From Tetrahymena thermophila SB210 (lineage: Eukaryota; Ciliophora; Oligohymenophorea; Hymenostomatida; Tetrahymenidae), in contig NW_002476251.1 of the NCBI RefSeq assembly GCF_000189635.1, positions 124,001 through 188,000 of the forward strand: a DNA stretch of 64,000 nt, read 5' to 3'. The stretch's first letter is position 1, and every line of letters begins with the position of its first letter. The position numbers were made by a program, and so were the translations under genes. Below the pieces are notes generated by a model, which saw only the letters and a list, made by a program, of their open reading frames with translations, ran no database searches and was not told the DNA's origin. This document shows positions 24,322 to 35,250 of this stretch, piece by piece.

Positions 24322-24740
24322 TAAATTAAAAAAGGTATTGAAAATATAATTAATATTTATTTTTTGATGTGGTTGTTTTATAAAATATATTTATTGTTAT
24401 TTTGATAATGAGGAATACATGAATAATTTTAATAGTATAATTAAATAAAAGATTAATTAAATGTTAAAAATAAATATTTATTTATAAAACATAAATTAAG
24501 CAAAAATAATTATTTATTATTTAGTGTATTTTACTTTAACTTTAAATAGTTTAATTTATTAAATTTTTGAAATAGAATTTGTAATTATTTATTTATTTAG
24601 TTATTTATTTTTGAGAGAGATAATCAGTATATTAAATGAACCAATTTTCATTGAAAATTACGCTCTTTATTGACGTATTAGTAAACTTTTTCAAACCAAA
24701 TAAGATTTTGATTTAGTTATTATTTCCTCTATAGTAGAAT
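24322..24740. repeat. direct repeat copy 1: duplicated 3' end and flank of the ABC transporter gene
   Basis: Nearly the same sequence recurs at 24761-25186. Shared landmarks in order: ATTGAAAATATAATTAAT, TTTTTTGATGTG, TTGTTTTATAAA, AATACATGAATAA, ATAAAACATAAATTAAGC, GAGAGAGATAATCAGTAT, AATGAACCAATTTTCATTG and TTTTTCAAACCAAATAAGA. Substitutions and small indels have accumulated. See findings. Confidence 0.92.
24691..24740 (-). pseudogene. remnant of ABC transporter C-terminal codons
   Basis: Within repeat copy 1 the minus strand still reads, in frame with a TGA at 24693-24691, a decayed version of the transporter C terminus (DSTIEEIITKSKSYLV). The intact gene ends HSTLEEVFLKITKSKSYLV. It has a short deletion and substitutions and is not connected to any other coding sequence. 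It is a relic of the duplication, not a gene. Confidence 0.85.
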
Positions 24741-24760
24741 CAAATAATGTTTTTTTATCA

Positions 24761-25186
24761 TAATTTAAAAAGTTATTGAAAATATAATTAATTAATTATT
24801 TTTTGATGTGATTGTTTTATAAAAATATATTTATAGTATTTTGATGATAAAGAATACATGAATAACTTTAATAGTAGAATTAAATAAATAATACATTAAT
24901 TTAATTTTAATATTTATTTATAAAACATAAATTAAGCAAAAATAATTATTTATTTATTTAGTGTATTTTACTTTAACTTTAAATATTAGTTTAATTTATT
25001 AAATTTTTGAAATATAATTTGTAATTATTAAGTTATTTATTTATTTTTGAGAGAGATAATCAGTATGTTAAATGAACCAATTTTCATTGAAAATTATGCT
25101 CTTTTATTGATGTATTTGTAAAATTTTTCAAACCAAATAAGATTTTGATTTAGTTATTTTTAAGAATACTTCCTCTAAAGTAGAAT
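24761..25186. repeat. direct repeat copy 2 (parental): 3' end of ABC gene plus flank
   Basis: Adjacent partner of 24322-24740. The part 25128-25186 is the functional end of the ABC transporter coding sequence; the rest is its 3' flank. Confidence 0.92.
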
Positions 25187-28100
25187 GTGAAAGCCCCCAA
25201 TCTTTAACATATTTCTTAAAATTTATTGACCTCTAATCCATAACTTCAATTTAATTTCCATCAGATTCCATAATTTTAAAGAAATTTCCTAGTTCATTTA
25301 AGTTGAGAACAGGTACACATGCTACTATACTACCTCCACTGCTATCTTAAATTTTACATGAAGGAAGTAGCTTTTTAAGCTCGATACGTGCATAATCGAC
25401 ATATTATGGCTCTGTGACTACACTTAATCTATAACCATCACTGTAATGATTTTTTAGATAAAGAGAAGTACCTAAATTATTAAATTTTAAATTAAAAATT
25501 ATATAAATAATATAATATTTACCTATGCATTTAAGCTAACCTCCAGCAACCACTATGATTCTATCTGAAAGTGCTTCAGCTTCTTCCATAGCATGTGTAG
25601 TCAATACAATTGCCTTATCTCTTTTTAAATTCTTGACCATTTCCCATATTTCTCTCCTTGTCTTTGGATCCATACCTGTAGTAGGCTCATCCATAAAAAT
25701 AATTTTTGGATTACCTAAATATAAAAAAATTTTAATACTAATTAAATAAGGTGGATATATTTTCTACCAATAGCTGAAATAGCAAGTGAAACTCTTCTTT
25801 TCATACCACCCGAGTATGTTCCAACAGAAGCTTTCTTTACATGGAAAAGCCCAACTTCTTATAATCTTGTGTTTATTTCTTTAGGGATCATACCAACTGG
25901 AATACCTTTAAGCATGCAATACATCTGCAAATGCTCTTCAGCAGTAAGCTCATCCCAAAGGATATCAAATTATGGACATACACCCATAATACTTTAAATT
26001 TCAGCCATTTAAGTATTTATATCAAATCCAAGCATATTTGCAGTACCTGTTGAAGCAGAGAGTAAGCCAGTTAATATATTAATCATAGTACTTTTTCCTG
26101 CACCATTGTGACCTAAAATAGCTATTAATTCACCTCCATCAACCTTTTAAAATATTAAAATAAATAAACTTAAATTTATTTATTTAATTAATTAATTTAT
26201 TTATTTACTTCAAAGTAAACATCTTTTAGAGCTATTTTATCCTTGCTAGATTTAATTCCAAAAGGATATTTATGGAAAGTTTTGCCAAGTCCGATAACAC
26301 GCATTCCTTTAACCTCTAATTTGATTTAAAAAATAAATTAAGAGTTAATTATAAATTATTAAAAAATATTATTATTTACCTGCACCTCCTTTATCGTTAC
26401 CTTGAACTCTTGATCTTTCTCTACTTACTGTGTTATAGAGATTCATATCACTGTAATTGTATTCCTTTTATTGCTATCTCAATTCAAATGAAGTTTTTCT
26501 TAGCTAACGCTTTTCTTCTTACTTTTACTTTAATCCTAAAATTTTATACCAGTACTCGAAACTCAAGAAGAACAAGGGAGACTCCTAAGTACCTCTATTC
26601 TGTTAAAGAAGGTAAATTAAAAATCAATTAAATAAAATAGAGATACATTTGGGAAAACTATGTCGCAATAAATAGCAAGCAAGAAGTAAAGAGTTGATAC
26701 AAGGTTTAAGTGGATGAAGCTTTCAAAAGTAGTTGGACATTCATAAAAAGACTCCTTTGGAATAGTAAATTTACCTTTAATTGGTTCAAAGAGATCAGAA
26801 TACTTGTATCCTACTCCTTCTATCCACCTAAGTAATATAATTTTTTTGAAAAAATATTTTTAATCTCATTAAAAATACCTGCTGTCAGCCACAGAATAAT
26901 GTTTTCCACTTTTAAAAGCGATATCGCCATACATTTTAGAATAATGGAAAGCTGGATATAAGCTGAATACTCTTTTAATAGCAGCAACAAAGAATTCAGC
27001 ATCTAATCTATGCAAATAATATATAAAAAATCCACTAGTTAAGAAGAACTCCATAACTAAAGCCATCAAAAGAAATCCGTAAGCAAATGTATATCTAATA
27101 TTAAATATTAAAATTTAATGTTATCAAAAAGAAAATAAATTAATTGCTTAATTACAAAATAATTCTTAAAATTTATTCTTAATATAAACAAATAAAATGG
27201 TTTTAAATTAATATTTTGAATTAAGAAAATTTATTATAAAAATCAAAAGCAATTATTTATCTATTTATAATATATATATATACCCGTTTGAAGTATCGCT
27301 ACATATGTTTGTGATCAAAAATCCTATAAAAGTAACACTCATTCCAAAAGCAACCAAAAAGCTAAATAAAACGATTAATGGAGTTTTGACAAATATGTCA
27401 AATCCAAAGAGTCGTCCACAAACAATTTAAATAAAAGAGGTTGAGGAGTTTACGACTAAAGCAGTGAGAATCCAGCTAACCCAATAACTAAAATTGGTCA
27501 TACCCATTACAGTGATACCTATTTAGATAGATAAGAATTAGTTGATTAATTTACTATGTTTTAGAAATTAATAATTTTCAAATATGATTTGATATCAAAA
27601 CTTGAAAAATCTTTTACAATAAATCATTAAGATAAATTTAATATTTTTGATGAATTATCTGTTTTATCTAAAATTTTATCAAATAAATAAATATTAAAAT
27701 TATCCCAATTTACCTTGTCTCAGCTTCTTCTATTTTTCTCTCAAAATTTCATTTATGGTGGTAATAAAATTTATCATAATTGGAACAAAGAAGTAAAAGG
27801 CGCCGTTGCTGGTCACCACATCATACCCTGTTGTAAATCTAGAGTTTTCAAAAATATTTTTAACTTTGATAAGTGATAAATAAATTAATAAAATTTTTTA
27901 CCTGCTTGGAGAAATAGGGTAATCTTGCTATACTATTTGAACTCTTTGATTTAATGTATTTTTTGTTAATTTAACCTGTTGCTATTCAGGAGTTTTAGAA
28001 AAGTAATCAATGATACCATTGTCTAAATTTATTTTTAACCTAGTCAAAAACCAATCCTTATGAGTATTTTATCCAATGCTACCTTATAAGTAAGGTGAGC

Positions 28101-28767
28101 GGTAGAAAAGTGTCCAATTATAGAATATATTATAAAAAATCATCCTTTTATCCTATCCAAGATATTCGTAACCTTTTACATCTGATACTTTATTACATGG
28201 AAATGATAAATCTCCTGTAATTGAGTAATTTGATGTACAAAATACTATTCCTACTTGTGTACGATTAGGATATGCTTTTATGAAATTGCTAAAATCTTGT
28301 GGTGCAGTAATGTTCAACTCAATAATGTCACTTTTTCTATCTAAATCATTTTGTAATGCTAAATAATCTAGAGTATGATCTATCCATTACTCCTTCTCTC
28401 CTACAACACCATAAGCTATTGTAATGCACTCCTCTAATTACCCTTTTCCTTAAATACATTTTGGGAGACTTCCAACTGTCTCAATTTAGTTTTCAATCAT
28501 AGTAATTTTAGTAAGGTTATTTGCTAGAGTTTACCAAATAGTAAGTAAAATGCAAACTATGAGAGGAGAACTCAATTAAAAGAGAGTTGTTTTTTAGTTT
28601 TTTTTCATAATCAAGAAATTCTTTTGCATCATAAGCTTTATATGTATGAGAGCCTTTGCGAGTAATGATTTCTTGTTTAATCTCATTTCCTTATGCAAAA
28701 GAGAACGCTCCTCATCAATTTATACGACTTCTGCTATTCTCTGATTCTAAACTTCAAATCTTTTCAT
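25128..28767 (-). CDS. half-size ABCA-type ABC transporter
   Basis: Ten exons: 28767-27902, 27838-27714, 27518-27284, 27094-26879, 26827-26647, 26599-26380, 26315-26209, 26143-25768, 25714-25523 and 25471-25128. They total 2862 nt, 953 residues; introns are 47-195 nt. One transmembrane half comes first: a single N-terminal membrane segment near residues 60-80, a large loop with Cys residues and N-glycosylation sites, then about six membrane helices (about 290-560). One nucleotide-binding domain follows, with Walker A GHNGAGKST (661-669), Q-loop CPQFDILWDELT (Gln708), signature YSGGMKRR (from 760), Walker B IIFMDEP (Asp784, Glu785) and H-loop LTTH (His816). ABCA proteins move lipids across membranes. 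Full-length members have two such halves; here the chain ends just after the first NBD (STLEEVFLKIT), so it is a half transporter that would have to dimerise. Confidence 0.94.
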
Positions 28768-30693
28768 CTAAATATGAATGTCTATCTATTTCCCTTTAAT
28801 TTACTTTATAATCCCTAAACTTAGTAATTGTTCTAATACTCTTTGTGAATTGTGAATTACAAATCTTTTTTATAATTTATTTTAATAATTGAGAATAGCT
28901 AATACTTTCAGAAAAAGTGATATTTTATTTCAATTTTTAATAAAATTTCTTAAATCATTTCGATGGCGATAAAGTAAATTATTCAATCTAAATATTAAAT
29001 ATTAAGGGTATATGATACGTATCTAAAAAAGATAATAATATAAGCTATAAAAAGTAAGCAATTAATTTTAATTTTCATCTAAATTAATATCTGATAGTAA
29101 AATTTGCATTCAAAAAAAAATCAATTATTTTTGATGGTTTTAAATGAGATCAAAAATAACACATTAAAAGTAAGCATAATCAACTATTTTCAATTAATTT
29201 TGTCTTTAGATATCCTAAAATTAATAATTCCTACTTCAATCAAACTATAAAATAAAAATAATTATTTTAAATTATCTTAATTTTTATTTTTATAGAAATA
29301 ATTGCCTTTAAAAATTTAATATTTAATCTTAAAAAACTAAAACCTATAAAAATTCAGAATATTTATAATAAAATGTAAAAAACTTATTATATTTATTAGT
29401 TAAGTAGCACTTATTAGTTTAGCATTACAAAGAAGTAATAAATAATTTCTACAATACCAAAATAAAAATTTTGTTTTCCTTTTAAAAAATATCAAAAGAT
29501 CCCCGCAATATTGAAAAAAATTAATAAATTTAGTTAAATATTATTATGTATTTTTGTCTTATGAAATTTAATATTCTTTTACAAATTAATCTTCTTAATG
29601 CTATCTTATCGAGTAAGATAATAATTTAATCTTTTAAATTTTAAAATTAAAATAATTTAATTTTATTTAAGTTTATTAATAAATAAGTAGAAAAAACGCT
29701 TAATCTTCTATTTATTAATTAGTATTCACAATTTCTTTTTATAAATAAATTAGAAAAATTATTAAATTAGCTAATTAAAATGCTAATAAGAGTTTTTCTA
29801 TTTGGGGATGATAACAAATAACCCCTTAAAAAATTCTTTGAAATAGATAATTGTGTTCGATTTAGAAAAAGTGAAAATGCTATTAAATTTTCAAAAAAAT
29901 TGTAATGAAAAAATAGATCTTTTCTTTTTTTTGTAAAAATTTAATTAATTAAGTAATAATTTCTTTTTTTTTTTATGAGATCAATTAAATATTTTGAAAT
30001 AAAATTTTTTGAATAGAAATCAATCTTCTTCATTAAATAAAATATTATTAATTTACTAATTTTGTTAATATTTTTAAAGATTTGGTTTATTACCTAATAT
30101 TTTATTTTGAGTTTATTTCAAAAAAAATTATTTCTATTAAAAAGATGTATGCTCTAAAAATAGTTGCTAAATAAAGCTATTTTGACTATTAAAGATTTAT
30201 TTAAATAATTATTTACTAATGGCAATAATAAACTCTTAGAAATAATTATTTCTTATATAAATAATATAAAGAGTATTTTTTTAATGATATAACCAAATGT
30301 AACAAGCTATTTGAAGATTTCTATTTTATGGTTTTTCTTGTTATTTTAACTAATTTATAAAAAAATATATAATTTAAATCAAATTATTTAAAAATAACAT
30401 CTAAATTTAGCTTCAAATACTTGAAGGTATTATAAGTAACTTTTAAAAAACTAAATAGCTTTCTATCAAAAAATATTATAAGAGTAAAGCAAAAAAGTGT
30501 AATGTTATTGGATATCTATCAAATAAATGGTGAAAAATAATTAATATTATTATTTACTTTAAAAATTTTCTATTTGCCCCGAATATTAAATTAATTAATT
30601 TAGCAAGCAAATTATTTGTAAATTTTTAATAATCAAAAGTAATAATAATTATTAATCTTCTCAAAGTAGCACAAAAGTACTAAAAAAACAACA
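28768..30693. other. divergent intergenic region, 1.9 kb
   Basis: Separates the starts of the ABC transporter (-) and the CNBD gene (+). It is A+T background with poly-A/T runs; no coding frame, RNA gene or repeat unit could be supported. Confidence 0.6.
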
Positions 30694-33600
30694 ATGCCTT
30701 TTACTTTTGAGCAGATAGACTTATTTTAAAAAATTATAAAGTAGAGCGAACATAATGAGAATTCAGTATCTACATTTGCTAAATAAGACCTTTATCTAAC
30801 TACCCATTACATCTTAGAAAAAAAACCTTATTTAAGGACTACAAGTGAGTTAAAATATTTGATTATGATGACAAAAAACTAGAAGTTTATCAAGGAAATA
30901 ATATTACAGTAGGACGGATAAGTGGCAGTCTACGAAATTTGTAGAAAATATTAAGTTAAAATCTCAAAGAAAGGGGAGTATATTTTTATGCAAGGATAGC
31001 CAAAGAAATGCTTTATTATGATACTAAGTGGTGAAGCTTAGATTGTTTAGGATTCTGATAATTAAAGCTAATTCAATTAAGAATAATTGAATAGCTTAGG
31101 ATAAGGCTCCATAGTAGAATTACCTTTGAGGGGAGCTAATTTTAAGAGAAACTCAAAATAAGGAGAACTACAGATTAAAATTGATATTGAAAATGAAGAA
31201 GTTCATCAAAATTCTTTAATTTGCTAAACAGAATGCTCGTATTTGATTTTATAGAAAGACAATTTAGATAAAATAATGTCAGACTTCAAGCAAAGGTAAA
31301 TTAACTATATTCTAAAATAATCTATAGAGAAATTATTGACACAAATGATTATCATATATTTATTTGAAGATTTGTAATCAACTAAATAATTTTTATAATC
31401 TAAAAATTAAATTAGTCAGTAAAAAAATATTTATTGACTTCTCCCCTACCAAATAATTTTTATATTTTCTTATGCAAAAAGTTATAAAAATCTCCTTAAA
31501 TATATATATTATCAAAATACTAATAAAACAATCTTTCTTAAATTAATAACGATTCTTTCTTAAAAGGAAGGAAGTATTCTTTTAAGATTTCTTTTTATCA
31601 TTATTTTTATATTAATGTCTGCCTCGAATATCTTTCTTATACTCAAAATTATTTAAAAATATTTATTTTATCATTTTAATGTTACATAGGATTAAATTCT
31701 TTGAGGAACTTTCGCAGATGAACTTATTCAAAGGGTGGAACAAAAACTAAATTAGGATGATTCAAGATTGTTTTTTTGAAAAACAATATGCTATAAATAA
31801 TGTAGTATACAAAGATGGTGATGAGAGCAACTATCTATACTTAGTTAAGGAAGGTGAATTTGTTCTTTAGAAGGTTATAGAGGCAATAGATGAAGTTAAG
31901 GAGGCTGAAAAAAAAGAAATTTAATCCATGATTCATAATATCTAACAATAAAATAAAAAGAGATATTTATTGAAAAATTAAGAGTCACATCTTACAGCTA
32001 TAGAGAAGTAATTAAAAAGCATTGATCCCTAAGACAGCCCTACAGAAATTACTTTTGAGGATTAAATTAGGAAGAAAAGGATTAAGAAAGGCGAGCTTAA
32101 AAAAATAAAAATTATCTCTCAAGGTGAGACATTTGGAGCAGAAGAATTTTTATCATTATTAATAGATCCAGAGCAAAGGCAGTCTTTCTAATCAAGTTTG
32201 GTTCAAAAAAGATAACTAACAGCATCTTGTTCTAGTGTTACAGGTGTCTTATATGTGATACATGTTAAAGACATATTCTAAAAGATTGCAAAAAGTGAAG
32301 AACTTCTTCCAATGCTGCTAAAATCTCTTAAATAAAAGATTTTAAGCTCAGAAAACTAAGTTAATTTAATTAAAAAGCAAAAGCATAGGACTCCATAAGA
32401 ATTGAATGTTGCTAAAAATTTATATCTAAATACCGAGGAAGAAGAAGAGATAAAAGATTCAGATAAAAATGTTTTGAGAAATTATGATTTTAATGAATTT
32501 AAAATAGAGAAACGTATCGTATACCCTGATGAAAGCAATAAAATAAATTTATCTGATAACAAGCAAAAATCTAATACCCATCCTAAATCAGAAAAAATCC
32601 TACTCTTATCTTCTGTTATTACTCAAAAGAAAAAGAAAAAAAATCATTACAAAGTAAGTGAAATAGTAGCCAGAATTGAAAAACAAGAAATGGGTAAGTA
32701 AGAAAGTATTTCAAAGGATTAAATAGAAAAATAAGATGAAAATAACAAAAAATACTAGAGAGCATCTAAAAAAAAGTCTAATACTGTAGTCATACTTTCC
32801 ACTTAGTCTTCATCAGAAGCTCAGCTAATTCAAAAAGCTGAAAAAAAGAGCCTGACAAATAATGATTCACTAAAAAATTTAAAATAAATAATTTCAGAGA
32901 GTCAAATTAGCTCATAGCTTCCAAAATCAAAGTATTCCCTAGCGAATTTAGAATCAAACTCTTCTTTAGCTCACTTATAAGTTGAGGAAGAGAAAAGCAA
33001 ACACAGTTTAGATTAATTAATTGCTTTTGGGAAAAAAATTAATTAAAAAGCTCAGCAAAGTAGTAACGAAGATTTAAGTCCAGTAAAGTCTCCATCAAAT
33101 AGTTAATAAAGGATATTTAGTGTAGATAAATTCCCTATACGTTAATTTAGAAAAAGTAATAACTAAATTGAATATAAATTTGAATTGCAGTAATAAAATA
33201 ACAGTCTGTAAAAGGTTCTTCAGTCTCCCCAAGAGCAAATAATATAATAAAATATAAATTCCTCAATTCATTCTCATCATAATCATGAAAATATTTTCCA
33301 AAATTAAAATCCCATCAAAAAGAAATTTGCCTAACTTCAGAAAATGGATTCTTTTAATTCAAATAATACTAATTCTCCAAAATCTTTTTATGCTCAACCA
33401 ATCTTAAAAGCAGATAGTCAAGAATATATTTAAGGTAAATTTTTATAATAGCATCAAAAATTAATTTCAAAAACTCAAAAATTATTTTTTATTAAAAGGG
33501 CTTGATTCACCAAAGACTGTCACATCACTGCTTTCCCCAAAAAGCCTAAGCTAATTTGATTAAAATGATAGATCAAAGTTCTTCTAATATAGTAAGCCTA

Positions 33601-34088
33601 AAACACAAAATAAAATAAATAATGAAAATAATACTATAAAAACCTCCCAAACTTTATTAAGTTTTAAACCATAAAATAAAACTATTAGCTAAAGTGTTGT
33701 ACTATAATCTAAAACTCAAAATAAATTTAAATTCGAAAATTAACTGAGCTATAGTAATTTTGATGAAAACAGAGTTTCAAATAGTAACACAAAAGAAGTA
33801 TTTAGCTAGACCCATAATATCATGTCATCTTAAAAAGGTGATTAACAAAAAATCTAAAATTAGTAATAAATATCTTTTTAGAATCATAGAAAACTAAGTT
33901 CACCTAATTTAATATCAAGAAGTAGCTTTTTACCTCTCAAATATTATGCTTCATAGATATCGAATTCCTAAACAAAATTAAATTTCATTCCAAAAATATT
34001 AAAGCACCATACCAAAGAGGCTCTTTTTAATGAATTTAAATAATTTACTTTAAGTGTTAAAAATTAAAAAACTAAAACAGAAAGCTGA
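30694..34088 (+). CDS. cyclic-nucleotide-binding-domain protein with long disordered tail
   Basis: Three exons, 30694-31295, 31690-33434 and 33499-34088, give 978 residues. Intron 1 is unusually long for this window (394 nt, GTAAAT...ACATAG); intron 2 is 64 nt. Two CNBD-like units are visible. The first, at about 85-190, has the core KKGEYIFMQGQPKKCFIMIL and SGEAQIV. The second, at about 205-410, is introduced by FKGWNKNQIRMIQDCF with core VVYKDGDESNYLYLVKEGEF and a later FGAEEF. Neither shows the full phosphate-binding cassette FGExAL...PRxA, so nucleotide binding is uncertain. The remainder (about 430-978) is low complexity, rich in Ser, Lys, Gln and Asn. There is no membrane segment and no kinase domain, so it is neither a channel nor a PKG by itself; a regulatory or scaffold role is inferred. 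Confidence 0.85.
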
Positions 34089-34578
34089 TTAAGAAACTTG
34101 AAAACTTATTTTATTTAGTATATTTAGGATTTAATTATTACCAATAATTTCTTTTATAAAACTGTATAATTTGTAAGGCTAAGGGTTAATTTTTTATTAA
34201 GTTTATTTTCAATAAATTATAAAAATTAGTTTTTTATTTTAATTTTTAATAAAATAATTTTCTATTTTAAATTTATTTAATATATTCAATTTTAATAAAT
34301 TATGAGCTGGCTAATGCTTATAATTTTTGGAATTAAATATATTTAATTATTTTATTTGAGTTAATTTTAAATGAGTTCTCATTAATATATTATTTATTTT
34401 ATGCTTTTTTCTTTTTCTTAAAATAATCAATCCTTAAACATTTAAAGTTGGATATTTTCTAATTTAAAAACATAATAATTATTATATCAATAAAACAAAT
34501 TAAGTGCCTGTTTTAATTTAATTATATAAAATTAATACTAATGATCACTCAAAAAATACTTTTTTTATAAGTTATTAA
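34089..34578. other. AT-rich spacer upstream of the tRNA
   Basis: No gene supported. Contains only A/T runs. Confidence 0.6.
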
Positions 34579-34651
34579 GCCTTTATAGCTCAGTTGGGAG
34601 AGCGTAAGACTGAAGATCTTACGGTCCTCGGTTCGATCCCGAGTGAAGGCA
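34579..34651 (+). tRNA. tRNA-Phe (anticodon GAA)
   Basis: A full cloverleaf is visible. Acceptor stem GCCTTTA pairs with TGAAGGC, discriminator A. The D-arm is GCTC-AGTTGGGA-GAGC. The anticodon stem TAAGA/TCTTA holds loop CTGAAGA with anticodon GAA at 34612-34614. The T-arm is CTCGG-TTCGATC-CCGAG. No CCA is encoded and there is no intron. Box A (TAGCTCAGTTGG) and box B (GGTTCGATCCC) are intact, so it should be transcribed by RNA polymerase III. Confidence 0.97.
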
Positions 34652-34657
34652 TTTTTT
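34652..34657 (+). terminator. Pol III terminator
   Basis: A run of six T directly follows the discriminator base of the tRNA, the standard RNA polymerase III stop signal. Confidence 0.85.
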
Positions 34658-35250
34658 ATTAATTTTTTAATCTCATAGTTAATATGAATAATTAAAGATT
34701 AAAATTTTACAAAATAAAATTTATATTTTTCATCAAGTAATATAATTTAAAATTTTTGAAAATAAATCTATTTTCATTAAATAAATACCATTTTTTATTT
34801 TTATAGGTATTTAAAGAAGTTCTTGTATGATATAAAATACTATAATCATTTTTAAAAATGAAAATAATAATTAAATATAAAATTAATTAGCTCCGTTTTT
34901 ATTAAGTGAAGAATTTAGTAGAAGAACACCTATTAAGATGTAAAGGAAATTTAAATAAATTACCATATACGTTATATGGATATAAATATACATACATCAA
35001 TTTGTATTTAACTTAAAATTGATAAATCGCAAATTTTGTTTAATTATAACTAAATAAAAATTCTTTCTTGGTAAATTCAATTAATTTAAAGAATTAATTG
35101 CATACAACATAATTATTTTTGAAAATATTATTAAATAATAAATACGCAAAATAAATAAATTAATTAATTAAGTCTTTATTATTTAGAAGTTAATTACTGC
35201 AGAAATTAATAAGTAGAAGCTTTTCAAATATTTTAGTAAATTTTATAAAA
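34658..35250. other. AT-rich spacer
   Basis: 593 bp between the tRNA and the giant membrane protein gene. It contains a short inverted A/T element around 34971-34984 (ACGTTATATGGATATA region). No gene supported. Confidence 0.5.

Noticed and set aside
25555..26631. Plus-strand frames across the ABC transporter gene
   Set aside because: Antisense to exons with Walker and signature motifs; no independent support.
27428..27443. Partial match (AAAGAGGTTG) to the reverse complement of the Tetrahymena chromosome breakage sequence
   Set aside because: Only about 10 of 15 bases match, and it lies inside an ABC transporter exon, so it is not a breakage site.
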